From positions 1,906 through 65,905 of the forward strand of contig NZ_CP059214.1 of the NCBI RefSeq assembly GCF_014252275.1: a stretch of DNA of 64,000 bases. The letters run 5' to 3'. Numbering within the stretch: the first letter of the stretch is position 1; the number at the start of each line of letters is the position of its first letter. The DNA is from Blattabacterium cuenoti. Its GTDB lineage: Bacteria > Bacteroidota > Bacteroidia > Flavobacteriales > Blattabacteriaceae. This document shows, piece by piece, positions 46,554-56,517 of the stretch. The position numbers and the translations under genes were made by a program. Below the pieces are notes generated by a model. The model did not search any database, was not told the DNA's origin, and saw nothing but the letters and a program-made list of their open reading frames with translations.

Positions 46554-46874
46554 TTATAACAATCCTAATTCTAAACGAGCTTCTTCACTCATAAACTCTC
46601 TACTCCATGGAGGATCAAATGTTAAAATAACATCTACCTGTTCTACATTTTTTATATTTTTAATTCTTTTTTTTACTTCTAAAGGTAAACTTTCTATAAC
46701 TGGACAATTAGGAGTAGTTAACGTCATTACTATTTTTACACAATTTTTTTCATTAATTTTTATATCATAAATCAGTCCCAATTCATAGATATCTACTGGA
46801 ATTTCCGGATCATAAATGTTTTTTAATTCAGAAATAATTTTATTTTCAATATGACATTTTTCAGAATTAACCAT
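46554..46874 (-). CDS. MIP18/DUF59 family protein (iron-sulphur assembly, SufT-like)
   Basis: A 106-aa protein with the family pattern LKNIYDPEIPVDIYELGLIYDI and MTLTTPNCPVIESLP (conserved cysteine), ending DPPWSREFMSEEARLELGLL. Members assist Fe-S cluster delivery or maturation. In Bacteroidetes such genes often accompany the suf operon, but no suf gene lies in this window. Its ATG shares one base with the stop of the upstream M16 gene, so they are linked. Confidence 0.88.
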   Translation of the reverse strand: MVNSEKCHIENKIISELKNIYDPEIPVDIYELGLIYDIKINEKNCVKIVMTLTTPNCPVIESLPLEVKKRIKNIKNVEQVDVILTFDPPWSREFMSEEARLELGLL

Positions 46875-48268
46875 TAGAATTTTTTATCTGTTAAAAATCC
46901 ATTTCTATCAAAAAAACGAATAGGATATCCTAATTCATTTAGAGAAGAAAATATCTCCTTTCCATTTCCTACAACCAAAATCCTTTCATTTTCCATATGG
47001 AAAAATTTCCTACATGATTCATTAACTTCATCAAAAGTTACTGCATTAATATTTTTTATATAATTTTTATGAAATTCCATTGGAGCTTCTTCTTTCGATT
47101 CAGAAATAAAACAATCACAAGTTTTATATAAATCTTCTAAACTTAGAATGAATTGTCCAATCATTTCCTGTTTTTTAATTTCTAATTCTTCAAGATTTAT
47201 TCCATGGTTTACAATTTGATTTATTTCATTTAATATCTCCTTAATTGTATTTCCTGTTTTTTTGTTTTTTACCTGTGTATCTATAGAAAAAAAACCAATA
47301 TATTCGTCTGCCATTAGAGTCGAAGAAATTCCATAAGTATATGCTTTTTTCTCTCTGATATTCAAAAATAATCTACTTTGTGGACCACTACCAAGAATAC
47401 CATTTGATAATATAGAAGGAATATACAATGGATCTTCTTTCCTTAAAAAAATAGGATTTCCAATACATATATGAGATTGTGTTAAATAAGGAAGATCAAT
47501 TAAATCTATTTCTATTCCACGTGGAATAAAATGTTTTTTACTTAATAATAAATCCTCTTTTTCATCATTTGTATCATCAAATGGTTTTTCTTTCCAATCA
47601 GAAAAATATATGTCGCAAAAATCTTTTACTTCTTCTTTGGAAATATCTCCTACAAAATGGAGATAAAATTTATTTGGTGCGTAATATTCATTGTATAAAT
47701 CTTGTATATCTTTAATGGTGATTCTTCGAAGGCTTTTAGAACTTTCATATTCTCCATAAGGATGTTTTCTACCGAAAAAAATAATGTTTTTAACTTTTTC
47801 TAAAATCTCACTGGGATCCTTTTCTGAAATTTTAATAGTAATGATTTTTTGATTGACAATCCTTTTCAATTCTTCTTGATTGTCTAATCTAGAATGCATT
47901 ACAATCTCATGCATTAATTCCATAGATTTTTTGAGATATCTCTTCATAGTAGTCAATTCTATATCTTTAAAAGATGTATAGACAGTGACTCCCATATAAT
48001 CTAATAAATTCTCTAACTCTTCTTTTTTATATTTTTTTGTACCTGCAAGTAACATTTTTCCAAAAACTGCTTGTAAACCAGCTTTATTACCTTCTTGTAC
48101 AGGTTCCGTATCTAGAGACATTCCTATTCGAACAATTGGAATTCTATGATTTTCTACTAAAACTACTCTTAATCCATTTTCCATTTCAAAGAAAAAAGGA
48201 TCTTCTATTTTCGGAGAAATTTTTCTTTTTAATGGTTTTGGAGGTATATCGAAATTTTGACAATACAT
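46874..48268 (-). CDS. M16-family peptidase homologue, non-catalytic partner
   Basis: A 464-aa M16 (insulinase/processing peptidase) protein. The fold is evident (ENGLRVVLVENHRIPIVRIGMSLDTEPVQEGNKAGL...). At the place of the zinc motif HxxEH it reads AVFGKML, so it cannot bind zinc in the usual way. Such inactive halves pair with an active subunit, here encoded just upstream at 48.3-49.6 kb. No lipoprotein or signal peptide is obvious. Confidence 0.9.
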   Translation of the reverse strand: MYCQNFDIPPKPLKRKISPKIEDPFFFEMENGLRVVLVENHRIPIVRIGMSLDTEPVQEGNKAGLQAVFGKMLLAGTKKYKKEELENLLDYMGVTVYTSFKDIELTTMKRYLKKSMELMHEIVMHSRLDNQEELKRIVNQKIITIKISEKDPSEILEKVKNIIFFGRKHPYGEYESSKSLRRITIKDIQDLYNEYYAPNKFYLHFVGDISKEEVKDFCDIYFSDWKEKPFDDTNDEKEDLLLSKKHFIPRGIEIDLIDLPYLTQSHICIGNPIFLRKEDPLYIPSILSNGILGSGPQSRLFLNIREKKAYTYGISSTLMADEYIGFFSIDTQVKNKKTGNTIKEILNEINQIVNHGINLEELEIKKQEMIGQFILSLEDLYKTCDCFISESKEEAPMEFHKNYIKNINAVTFDEVNESCRKFFHMENERILVVGNGKEIFSSLNELGYPIRFFDRNGFLTDKKF

Positions 48269-48300
48269 AATGAAATAATTAAAAATAATATAAAAAAAAA

Positions 48301-49569
48301 CTAATAATCTTCTGGAAGATTATATAAACGAACTCTATTGTTTTTATTCAGATATTTATTCGCAACTTCTTGAATTTCTTTTTGAGAAACTTTTCGATAC
48401 GTATCGATTTCTTCATTAATTAAATTTGCATTTTTATAGTATGTTGCATAATAATTCAAGTTAGAAGAAATTCCTCCTATATAATAATTTTCGAAAGTAA
48501 AATACTTCTCAAACAAATTTTGTTGTTTTGTTAATTCATAGCTCGTTATTCCCTGTTCTTTAAATAAATCAATTTCTTCATCCATCGCTTCACATAAATT
48601 TTCTAAATGTACCCCAGTATTTAAAATTGCATAAAGGACAAATAAGCCATAATCTTCCATGGATTCTAAAAAGGATCCTGCATAAGCTGCAACTTGCTTT
48701 ACATTAACAATACTTTTTTTAAAAGGAGAAGATTTTCCTGAAGAAAAAATATCATCTATTATTCTCATAATATATGCATCTTTACTTGTCACATTAGGAA
48801 ATCGATAGGAAAAAAATACAGCAGGAATTTTAGAATTTTTATCGATAAACTGATAGAAAATTTCTTTTTCTATTGGTTTTTCTACAAAAATTTTTCTTTT
48901 TTCCAATTTTTTATTCTTTTTTTCTGAAGAAGATAAAAAATATTTTTTTACAAGATTTTTTGCTTCAAGAAGATTAAAATCCCCACTAATTGATAATATC
49001 GCATTATTTGGAATATAATATTTATGATAAAATTCGTTATAATCTTCTTCTTTTATATCATCTAAATCTTTAGATAATCCAATAATAGGATATTTGTAAG
49101 GATGTGTTTGAAATAATAAAGAAGGAATAATTTCAGTCATTGATTCTACATATGGGTGATTTTCAGTTCTACTTTTTTTCTCCTCTTTCACGATTTTTTT
49201 TTGAATATCAAGACATTTTTTATCAACATTTGAATAAAACATTCTTTCCGATTCTAACCATAAAATTAATGGTAATTTACTGGATGGAAGAGTTCCATAA
49301 TAACAAGTTTCGTCATGGTTTGTATATGCATTATTGTACCCTCCATTAGAAGCAATATATTTAAAATATTCTCCTTGTTTCAGGTTTTTTGATCCTTCGA
49401 ACATAAGATGTTCAAAAAAATGAGCAAGTCCGGTTTTATTAACTGGTTCATCTTTGCTACCTACATGATATAATACTGAAACTGATATTATAGGTTGAGT
49501 ATGTTCTTGATGGTAAATGACATGTAATCCATTGGACAAATTCTCTTCTATAAAATTAATCTTTCTCAA
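48301..49569 (-). CDS. Zinc-dependent M16-family peptidase, catalytic subunit
   Basis: A 422-aa M16 peptidase with the inverted zinc motif intact, HFFEH in GLAHFFEHLMFEG, and a downstream acidic ligand region (KKIVKEEKKSR). It probably forms a heterodimer with the inactive M16 homologue 32 nt downstream and degrades small or unfolded peptides. No export signal is visible at the N-terminus. It is divergent from actA. Confidence 0.93.
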   Translation of the reverse strand: MRKINFIEENLSNGLHVIYHQEHTQPIISVSVLYHVGSKDEPVNKTGLAHFFEHLMFEGSKNLKQGEYFKYIASNGGYNNAYTNHDETCYYGTLPSSKLPLILWLESERMFYSNVDKKCLDIQKKIVKEEKKSRTENHPYVESMTEIIPSLLFQTHPYKYPIIGLSKDLDDIKEEDYNEFYHKYYIPNNAILSISGDFNLLEAKNLVKKYFLSSSEKKNKKLEKRKIFVEKPIEKEIFYQFIDKNSKIPAVFFSYRFPNVTSKDAYIMRIIDDIFSSGKSSPFKKSIVNVKQVAAYAGSFLESMEDYGLFVLYAILNTGVHLENLCEAMDEEIDLFKEQGITSYELTKQQNLFEKYFTFENYYIGGISSNLNYYATYYKNANLINEEIDTYRKVSQKEIQEVANKYLNKNNRVRLYNLPEDY

Positions 49570-49728
49570 AATTATTTGGTATTTAAATGATTGGATCTAA
49601 TGAAAAAAAATGTTCTATTCATTAACAAAATAAATTTAATACTAATTATGATAAAAAATTTACAAATTTTTTTCATAATAAATGATATTTTTTTCTTTTA
49701 TTTTGTGAAATAATTATGAACATGATAT

Positions 49729-51054
49729 ATGCGTATGAAAAAACTTTCTTTACTTTTCTTTCTTTTTCATTTTTTGATCACTGTATTAACATCAATAAAA
49801 ACTGAGAATATATCTGGTAATTCAGAAAATGGAAAATCCCTATTCAAAAAGAATTGTACATCATGTCATTCCATTGATTTAGAGAAAAAAATGATTGGTC
49901 CTGCTTTATCTAAAGTGACTGAAAAAAGAAGTAAAGAATGGTTGCATAAATGGATAAAAGATAATAAATCGTTAAGAAAAAGTGGAGATAAAGATGCATT
50001 AGCAATATACAAGGAATATGGAAATATAGAAATGAATGCATTTCCTCAATTTTCTGATCAAGAGATAGATGATATCTTATCATTTATAAAAAATCCCCCA
50101 AAAAAAATACAAAAAACAATAAATAAAGAAGAAATTATTAATGATGATGAAATAAAAGAAGAAAAAAAATTTTTAATAAAACTTATTCTTTTTTTTATAG
50201 GAATTTTATTTATTTTTCTTCTTTGGACTTTTTATAGAATACAAGTATTAATATACCTCATTAACAATAAAAAATATATTCCTTCATTTAAAAAATGGGA
50301 TTTTTTGTCTCATTGGTTTTATAAAAAATTTTTAACAAAAAATAAATATACATGGTATCTTATTTCTTCTTTTTTAGGAATTATTTTATTAATAAATATT
50401 TATATCTTTTGGTATTTTTTGATGAAAATAGATGTCAATAATGAATATCAACCGGAACAACCCATTTATTTTTCTCATAAAATTCATTCTGGAATTAACA
50501 AAATAGATTGTCAATATTGTCATTCCTCTGCAAAATATGGAAAAGTTTCTGGAATTCCTTCTGTTAATGTTTGTATGAATTGTCATATGACTATTAATGA
50601 ATATCAAGGAAATTATATAGAAAAAGGAAAAAGTAGAGAAGAATATAATGAAGAAATAAAAAAAATATACTATGCATCTGGATGGAATCCAGAAAAAAGA
50701 ACATATTCAAGAAAAAGTCATCCTATTAAATGGATAAAAATTCATAATATGCCTGATTTTGTTTATTTTAATCATTCTCAGCATATTATAAATGGAAACA
50801 AAACAATTCGAGAATTTAAAAAAACGGAAATCATCTGTAATGCTTGCCATGGAGAAGTACAAAACATGGATCAAGTAAAAATGTCTGGAGATTTTACGAT
50901 GGAATGGTGTATTTCTTGTCATAAAAATACCGAGATTAATAAAAATAGTAAATATTATAAAGAATATTTTTTAAAAAATCGTCCATTTAAAAGAAAAGAG
51001 AAAATTACAATAGATAAGATTGGAGGAAAAGAATGTGCTAAATGCCATTACTAA
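49729..51054 (+). CDS. actA: Alternative complex III subunit A, six-haem cytochrome c
   Basis: Electron-exit subunit of the quinol:cytochrome c/oxidase oxidoreductase. It has 441 aa with a hydrophobic N-terminal segment, a mono-haem domain (CTSCH at residue 43), two membrane helices (about residues 147-170 and 209-233), and a pentahaem domain with CxxCH at residues 261, 282, 370, 394 and 436. The N-terminal cytochrome domain fusion is typical of flavobacterial ActA. It starts the actA-F operon; a second ATG is at 49735. All haems need the CcsBA enzyme encoded at 29 kb. Confidence 0.94.
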   Translation: MRMKKLSLLFFLFHFLITVLTSIKTENISGNSENGKSLFKKNCTSCHSIDLEKKMIGPALSKVTEKRSKEWLHKWIKDNKSLRKSGDKDALAIYKEYGNIEMNAFPQFSDQEIDDILSFIKNPPKKIQKTINKEEIINDDEIKEEKKFLIKLILFFIGILFIFLLWTFYRIQVLIYLINNKKYIPSFKKWDFLSHWFYKKFLTKNKYTWYLISSFLGIILLINIYIFWYFLMKIDVNNEYQPEQPIYFSHKIHSGINKIDCQYCHSSAKYGKVSGIPSVNVCMNCHMTINEYQGNYIEKGKSREEYNEEIKKIYYASGWNPEKRTYSRKSHPIKWIKIHNMPDFVYFNHSQHIINGNKTIREFKKTEIICNACHGEVQNMDQVKMSGDFTMEWCISCHKNTEINKNSKYYKEYFLKNRPFKRKEKITIDKIGGKECAKCHY

Positions 51055-51068
51055 AATTAATTAGTATT

Positions 51069-53993
51069 ATGATTAAAAAAAAAGAAAATATTAATGAATC
51101 AATAAAAACATTATTAAATGTTGAAAGTTCAAGAAGAGACTTCCTAAAATGGATTGGATATAGTACAGCTTCAGTTACTTTATCTTCTTGTAAAGGGCCC
51201 GTTATCAAGTCTATTCCTTACATTGTGAAACCAGAAGAAATTACTCCAGGAGTTCCTACATACTATGCCTCTACTATGATGGATGCTTTTGATATGAGCT
51301 CTGTTTTAGTAAAAACAAGAGAGGGAAGACCCATAAAAATAGAACCTAATCTTCTTTCCAAAAATTGGAATACAACTTCAGCGAGAATTCAATCATCATT
51401 ATTACTTCTTTATAATGAAGAAAAATTCAAGCATCCTTACATTAACGGAAAAAAAACTAATTGGAAAAAAGTTGATAATTATATTATTAAACAATTAAAT
51501 ATTCTTAACAAAAGAAAAAAAGAGATTGTTTTTCTTTCTCATTCATTGCCAAGTTTTACAACAAAAAAATTATTTAAAGATTTTCAGAAAGTTTATCCAT
51601 ATTCAAAATGGATTGTATATGACTCAATTTCATATTCTAATGCATTAGATGCATCAAAGAAGGTTTTTGATATTCGTGCTTTTCCTAGTTTTGATTTACA
51701 AGACATTGAATTGATAATTTCATTCGATGCGGATTTTTTAGGAGACTGGAGTCCAGAAAATATGGGAAAAAATTATGTCAAAAATAAAACTCCAGAAAAA
51801 TCAATGATTCGACACATTCAAATCGAAAGTAATATGACAATTACGGGAGCTAATTCAGACATACGAATTGTTAAAAAACCTTCATATATAAAAAAAATGT
51901 TAATAGAGTTGTATAATTCTATTTTTTTTAATGTAAATACTGAAGATCAAGAAGTTAATAAAATTCTATCTCTTATTAAAGAAAAAAAATCAAAAAGTGT
52001 AATTTTTGCCGATGGGGATCAAGAATCATACGAAATTTCTTTTCTAATTAATAAAAAAATTAATAGCAATTCTTTAAAACATGATAATTTTATTTTTTTA
52101 AAAGAGAGTAATGATTTAGAATGTAAAGAATTTATAAATAGTTTAAAAGAAGGAAAAATTGGAGGAATTTTTTTGAATGATATAAATCCTGTCTATAGCT
52201 TACCCTTATCCATGGATATTAAAAAATATTTAAAAAATATACCTCTGAACGTATCTTTTTCTATAACAAAAAATGAAACAAATCAATACAGTAAGATCAT
52301 TGCACCTATTCCACATTGGTTAGAATCATGGGGTGACACACATCCTTCATCAAATTACTATACATTAATGCAACCCGCTATTCAACAAATTTTTGATACT
52401 CGACAAATGCAAGATTCATTGATTATTTGGGGAAAAATGAATATAAAAAACTATTATGAATATCTTAAAAAAAATTGGACAAAATATATAATTCCTAATT
52501 CTAATGTTTCTTCTTTTAACCAAGCTTTATTTTATGGATTTTTATTAAAAAATAAATCAAAAAAAAAGGATAATAAAAAAGATAAAAAGAACAACAATCA
52601 GCAATATATCTTACATAAGAAAAACAATAAAAATAATAATGCATTTGAATTAAAATTATATACAAAAATAAGTATGGGAGATGGATATCAATGGAATAAT
52701 CCTTGGCTACAGGAATTACCAGATCCTATTACTCGTACAACATGGGAAAATTATTTAACCATATCGTTTTTCGATGCTAAAAGAAAAAACATAAAAAATT
52801 GGCAAACGACAGATGGGTCCTTACATGGAAATTGTGTAAATTTATTTTTAGACAGAAAATTAATTTTTAGAAATATTCCAGTTCTTATTCAACCTGGTCA
52901 AGCAGAAGGATGTATTGGATTAGCATTTGGATATGGACAAAAAATAGGAAAGTTATCTCATGTATGTTCGGGATTCAATGCATATAAAATATATGAAAAT
53001 TTCTGTATTGTACAGAAAAATATAGAAATAGAAAAAACAAAAAAGGAATATCAATTTTCATGTATTCAATTACAAAATGATTTGATAGGAAGAAATATTG
53101 TTAAAGAAGTAAATTTAAAACATTTCTTAACAAATCGTAAAGAAATTTGCAATGAAAATGAAGAACATCAAGATTTATTAAATGAACTAAAGAAACTCTC
53201 TATTTGGGGAGAAAAAAAAGAAAAGAAAACAGGACATCATTTTAATCTTTCCATAGATTTAAATGCATGTATTGGATGTGGATCTTGTATCATTTCTTGT
53301 CATTCGGAAAATAATGTTCCGATCGTAGGAAAAGAAGAAATTACAAAATCTAGAGACATGCATTGGGTACGTGTCGATAGATATTATTCAGTTAATCATA
53401 ATAAAAAGAAAAATTTAAAAGAAATAGATTCATTTTATAGAAATCCAAAAGTATCTTTTCAACCTATAATGTGTCAACATTGTGAATATGCTCCTTGTGA
53501 AACTGTTTGTCCAGTTGGTGCAACTTCACATTCAAAACAAGGTCAAAATATGATGACTTATAATCGATGTATTGGAACTCGATATTGTGCTAATAATTGT
53601 CCATATAAAGTAAGACGGTTCAATTGGTTTAATTATTCGAATAATAAAAAGTTTGATTTTAATATGAATAATTCTTTAGGAAAAATGGTTTTGAATCCTG
53701 ATGTAGTAATTAGAACTCGAGGAGTTATGGAAAAATGTTCTTTATGTATACAAAGAACTCAATATACAATAGTAAATGCTAAAAAAGAAAATAGAAAAGT
53801 AGAAGATCATGAATTTGAAACGGCTTGTAGTATTTCATGCCCAACTAAAGCAATAACTTTCGGAGATATCAACGATAAGAGTAGTGAAATATACGGAAAA
53901 ATTAACGATAAAAGATCTTATAAACTTCTTGATTTTCTTGGAATTAAACCTAACGTTTCTTATTTAATAAAAGTAAGAAATAACGATGAATAG
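51069..53993 (+). CDS. actB: Alternative complex III subunit B, Fe-S protein with twin-arginine signal
   Basis: Periplasmic subunit (974 aa) combining a molybdopterin-oxidoreductase-like domain, which carries no Mo cofactor in this family, with a C-terminal ferredoxin domain. The cysteine clusters are CIGCGSCIISC, CQHCEYAPCETVC, CIGTRYCANNC and CSLC...CSISC, for Fe-S clusters. An N-terminal SRRDFLKWIG motif marks Tat export, followed by LSSCKGP. I choose the ATG at 51069, 14 nt after actA; an upstream ATG at 51042 would overlap actA. Confidence 0.94.
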   Translation: MIKKKENINESIKTLLNVESSRRDFLKWIGYSTASVTLSSCKGPVIKSIPYIVKPEEITPGVPTYYASTMMDAFDMSSVLVKTREGRPIKIEPNLLSKNWNTTSARIQSSLLLLYNEEKFKHPYINGKKTNWKKVDNYIIKQLNILNKRKKEIVFLSHSLPSFTTKKLFKDFQKVYPYSKWIVYDSISYSNALDASKKVFDIRAFPSFDLQDIELIISFDADFLGDWSPENMGKNYVKNKTPEKSMIRHIQIESNMTITGANSDIRIVKKPSYIKKMLIELYNSIFFNVNTEDQEVNKILSLIKEKKSKSVIFADGDQESYEISFLINKKINSNSLKHDNFIFLKESNDLECKEFINSLKEGKIGGIFLNDINPVYSLPLSMDIKKYLKNIPLNVSFSITKNETNQYSKIIAPIPHWLESWGDTHPSSNYYTLMQPAIQQIFDTRQMQDSLIIWGKMNIKNYYEYLKKNWTKYIIPNSNVSSFNQALFYGFLLKNKSKKKDNKKDKKNNNQQYILHKKNNKNNNAFELKLYTKISMGDGYQWNNPWLQELPDPITRTTWENYLTISFFDAKRKNIKNWQTTDGSLHGNCVNLFLDRKLIFRNIPVLIQPGQAEGCIGLAFGYGQKIGKLSHVCSGFNAYKIYENFCIVQKNIEIEKTKKEYQFSCIQLQNDLIGRNIVKEVNLKHFLTNRKEICNENEEHQDLLNELKKLSIWGEKKEKKTGHHFNLSIDLNACIGCGSCIISCHSENNVPIVGKEEITKSRDMHWVRVDRYYSVNHNKKKNLKEIDSFYRNPKVSFQPIMCQHCEYAPCETVCPVGATSHSKQGQNMMTYNRCIGTRYCANNCPYKVRRFNWFNYSNNKKFDFNMNNSLGKMVLNPDVVIRTRGVMEKCSLCIQRTQYTIVNAKKENRKVEDHEFETACSISCPTKAITFGDINDKSSEIYGKINDKRSYKLLDFLGIKPNVSYLIKVRNNDE

Positions 53994-54009
53994 ATGAATT
54001 AAAGAATAT

Positions 54010-55383
54010 ATGTCACATCAATATGAATCTCCAATCAGAGAACCTTTAATTTTAAAAAAAAAAACACTAAAAAATGTTAGTGATGATATATTATATCCTA
54101 TAGAACACAAAGCAGGAAAATTATGGTGGATTTCATTTTTCATATCTGTTTTGGCTTTTTTATGGGGATTAGGATGTATCATGTATACAATTGGAACAGG
54201 AATAGGCGTATGGGGATTAAATAGAACTGTTAATTGGGCATGGGATATTACAAATTTTGTTTGGTGGGTTGGAATTGGACATGCTGGAACATTAATATCT
54301 GCGGTTTTGTTACTATTTCGTCAAAAATGGAGATTATCTATTAATCGTTCTGCTGAAGCTATGACTATTTTTGCTGTTATACAAGCAGGATTATTTCCTA
54401 TTATTCATATGGGAAGACCATGGAATGCTCATTGGGTACTTCCATTACCTAATCAATTTGGTAGTTTATGGCCTAATTTTAATTCTCCTTTATTATGGGA
54501 TGTTTTTGCCATTAGTACATATTTTTCTGTTTCTACTGTATTTTGGTTTGTAGGTTTAATACCAGATTTTGCTATGATACGAGATCGAGTTAAAAATCCA
54601 TTTCAAAAAAAAATATATAGTATTTTAAGTTTTGGATGGGGGGGGAGTTCCAGAGAATGGCAAAGATTTGAAGAAATATCTTTGATATTGGCTGGATTAT
54701 GTACCCCATTAGTCTTTTCTGTACATACAATCGTTTCTTTTGATTTTTCTACTTCCGTAATAAAAGGATGGCATAGTACAATATTTCCTCCTTATTTTGT
54801 AGCAGGTGCTATTTTTTCTGGATTCGCTATGGTACAAACTTTATTAGGAGTAGCGAGAAAAGTACTTTCTTTAGAAGACTATATTACAAGAAACCATATT
54901 GAATATATGAATCTTATCATCCTTTTTACAGGAGGAATTGTTGTATTAGCTTATTTATATGAATACATATTAGCTTGGTATTCAGGAAGTATTTTTGAAA
55001 AATATATTTATTTTTCTGAACAAGCTGCTAAGGGACCATTTTGGTGGGCTTTTTGGGCATTAATTATTTGTAATGTAGTTATCCCCCAATTTTTATGGAT
55101 TAAGTCCATAAGAAGAAGTTTTTTTTGGTCTTATATGATAGCTATCATGATCAATATTGGAATGTGGTTTGAAAGATTTGATATTATTGTATTGAATTTA
55201 AGCCATGATTATCTTCCTTCATCTTGGACAGGATTTGTTCCTTCTTTTGTAGATGTTGGAATTTTTATAGGAACTATTGGATTATTTTTTATTCTCTATT
55301 TGATTTATATAAGAGTGTTCCCAGTGATTTCTCAATCCGAATTAAAGACAATAATAAAAATATCTGATAAGCATGAGCAATAA
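54010..55383 (+). CDS. actC: Alternative complex III subunit C, NrfD/PsrC-like membrane quinol oxidase subunit
   Basis: A 457-aa integral membrane protein with about ten helices of the NrfD/PsrC family, thought to hold the quinol-binding site. Conserved segments include GVWGLNRTVNWAWDITNFVWWVGIGHAGTLISA and IHMGRPWNAHW. It lies 16 nt after actB and overlaps actD by 11 nt. Confidence 0.95.
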   Translation: MSHQYESPIREPLILKKKTLKNVSDDILYPIEHKAGKLWWISFFISVLAFLWGLGCIMYTIGTGIGVWGLNRTVNWAWDITNFVWWVGIGHAGTLISAVLLLFRQKWRLSINRSAEAMTIFAVIQAGLFPIIHMGRPWNAHWVLPLPNQFGSLWPNFNSPLLWDVFAISTYFSVSTVFWFVGLIPDFAMIRDRVKNPFQKKIYSILSFGWGGSSREWQRFEEISLILAGLCTPLVFSVHTIVSFDFSTSVIKGWHSTIFPPYFVAGAIFSGFAMVQTLLGVARKVLSLEDYITRNHIEYMNLIILFTGGIVVLAYLYEYILAWYSGSIFEKYIYFSEQAAKGPFWWAFWALIICNVVIPQFLWIKSIRRSFFWSYMIAIMINIGMWFERFDIIVLNLSHDYLPSSWTGFVPSFVDVGIFIGTIGLFFILYLIYIRVFPVISQSELKTIIKISDKHEQ

Positions 55384-55903
55384 TATTTTATACGTAAGAT
55401 ATGATAATGAAAGTGAATTATTAAAATCTGTTAATATTTTAACAAAAAAAAAAGGTAAAAATATAATACGTGAAATTTATTCTCCTTATCCAATTCATAA
55501 TATTGGAAAATTATTAGATTTGGAAAAGAATCAATTGTCTTTTTTTTCTTTTTTATATGGAGTTTTTGGATTTTTCATTTCCAATTTATTAGTATGGTAT
55601 ACTATGATCTTTGACTGGCCACAAAACATTGGAGGAAAACTTTCTTATTCATGGATCAAAAATTTTCCTTCTTTTATTCCGGTAATATTTGAATTATCCA
55701 TATTTTTTTCTGCACATCTTATGTGTATTACATATTTATTTCAATGTCAATTGTTTCCTGGAGCATCTGCAAAAAATCCAGATATAAGAACTACAGATAA
55801 TATGTTCCTTATTGAAATTAATTGCAAAAAAAATAATATAAAGGATTTAATTTTTTTATTAAACAATCATGGAGCAAAAGAAATAAAATTTAAAAAATCA
55901 TAA
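55373..55903 (+). CDS. actD: Alternative complex III subunit D (DUF3341)
   Basis: A 176-aa membrane protein with two helices (about residues 56-80 and 101-123) and the DUF3341 landmarks EIYSPYPIHNIG near residue 34 and QLFPGASAKNPDIRTTDNMFLI. It overlaps the end of actC and is followed 3 nt later by actE, consistent with tight operon expression. Confidence 0.93.
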   Translation: MSNNILYVRYDNESELLKSVNILTKKKGKNIIREIYSPYPIHNIGKLLDLEKNQLSFFSFLYGVFGFFISNLLVWYTMIFDWPQNIGGKLSYSWIKNFPSFIPVIFELSIFFSAHLMCITYLFQCQLFPGASAKNPDIRTTDNMFLIEINCKKNNIKDLIFLLNNHGAKEIKFKKS

Positions 55904-55906
55904 TTT

Positions 55907-56512
55907 ATGAAAGATATTTTTCAAATTATTATAATATTTTTTATGATTTTTTTTATGACTTCTTGTAATAAGAGTCCAAAAAGATATCCAAATAGAGTAT
56001 ATATGCCAGATATGTACTATTCAGATGCATATGAACCGTATTCGGATCCGTATTTTTCTTATAATAAAAAATACAAAAAAATTAATATTCCTATTTTTAA
56101 TAAAAATCAAACTTCTTCGTTATTACCAGCAAAAAATTCTATACCTAGAAAAGATTTTTATGAAAATATATCTTATGATGTAGAATATAATGGATTTGAT
56201 TATTCAAAAAAAATTCATAGATCACCGATTATGAATATTATAAAAAAGGATCAAATAATGAAAGATGGGAAAATATTATATCAAATAAATTGTGCCATAT
56301 GTCATGGAAATGAAGGAGATGGACAGGGAATTTTAGTAAAAAATGAAAAAATTTTAGGAGTACCTAGTTATAAAGAAAGAGACATTACTGTGGGTAGTGT
56401 ATATTATGTTATTACATTTGGAAAAAATAGTATGGGATCCTACTCTTCTCAACTCAACAAAATCGATAGATGGAAAGTTTCTGAATATGTGATTTCTTCA
56501 TTCAAAAAATAA
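55907..56512 (+). CDS. actE: Alternative complex III subunit E, lipoprotein cytochrome c
   Basis: A 201-aa protein with a hydrophobic signal ending in a lipobox (MTSC, lipid-attached cysteine near residue 21), a tyrosine/proline-rich linker (MPDMYYSDAYEPYSDPYFS), and a C-terminal mono-haem cytochrome domain with CAICHG. It is expected to be membrane-anchored and to be a client of Lnt, encoded at 7-8.7 kb. Confidence 0.93.
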   Translation: MKDIFQIIIIFFMIFFMTSCNKSPKRYPNRVYMPDMYYSDAYEPYSDPYFSYNKKYKKINIPIFNKNQTSSLLPAKNSIPRKDFYENISYDVEYNGFDYSKKIHRSPIMNIIKKDQIMKDGKILYQINCAICHGNEGDGQGILVKNEKILGVPSYKERDITVGSVYYVITFGKNSMGSYSSQLNKIDRWKVSEYVISSFKK

Positions 56513-56517
56513 ATAAA

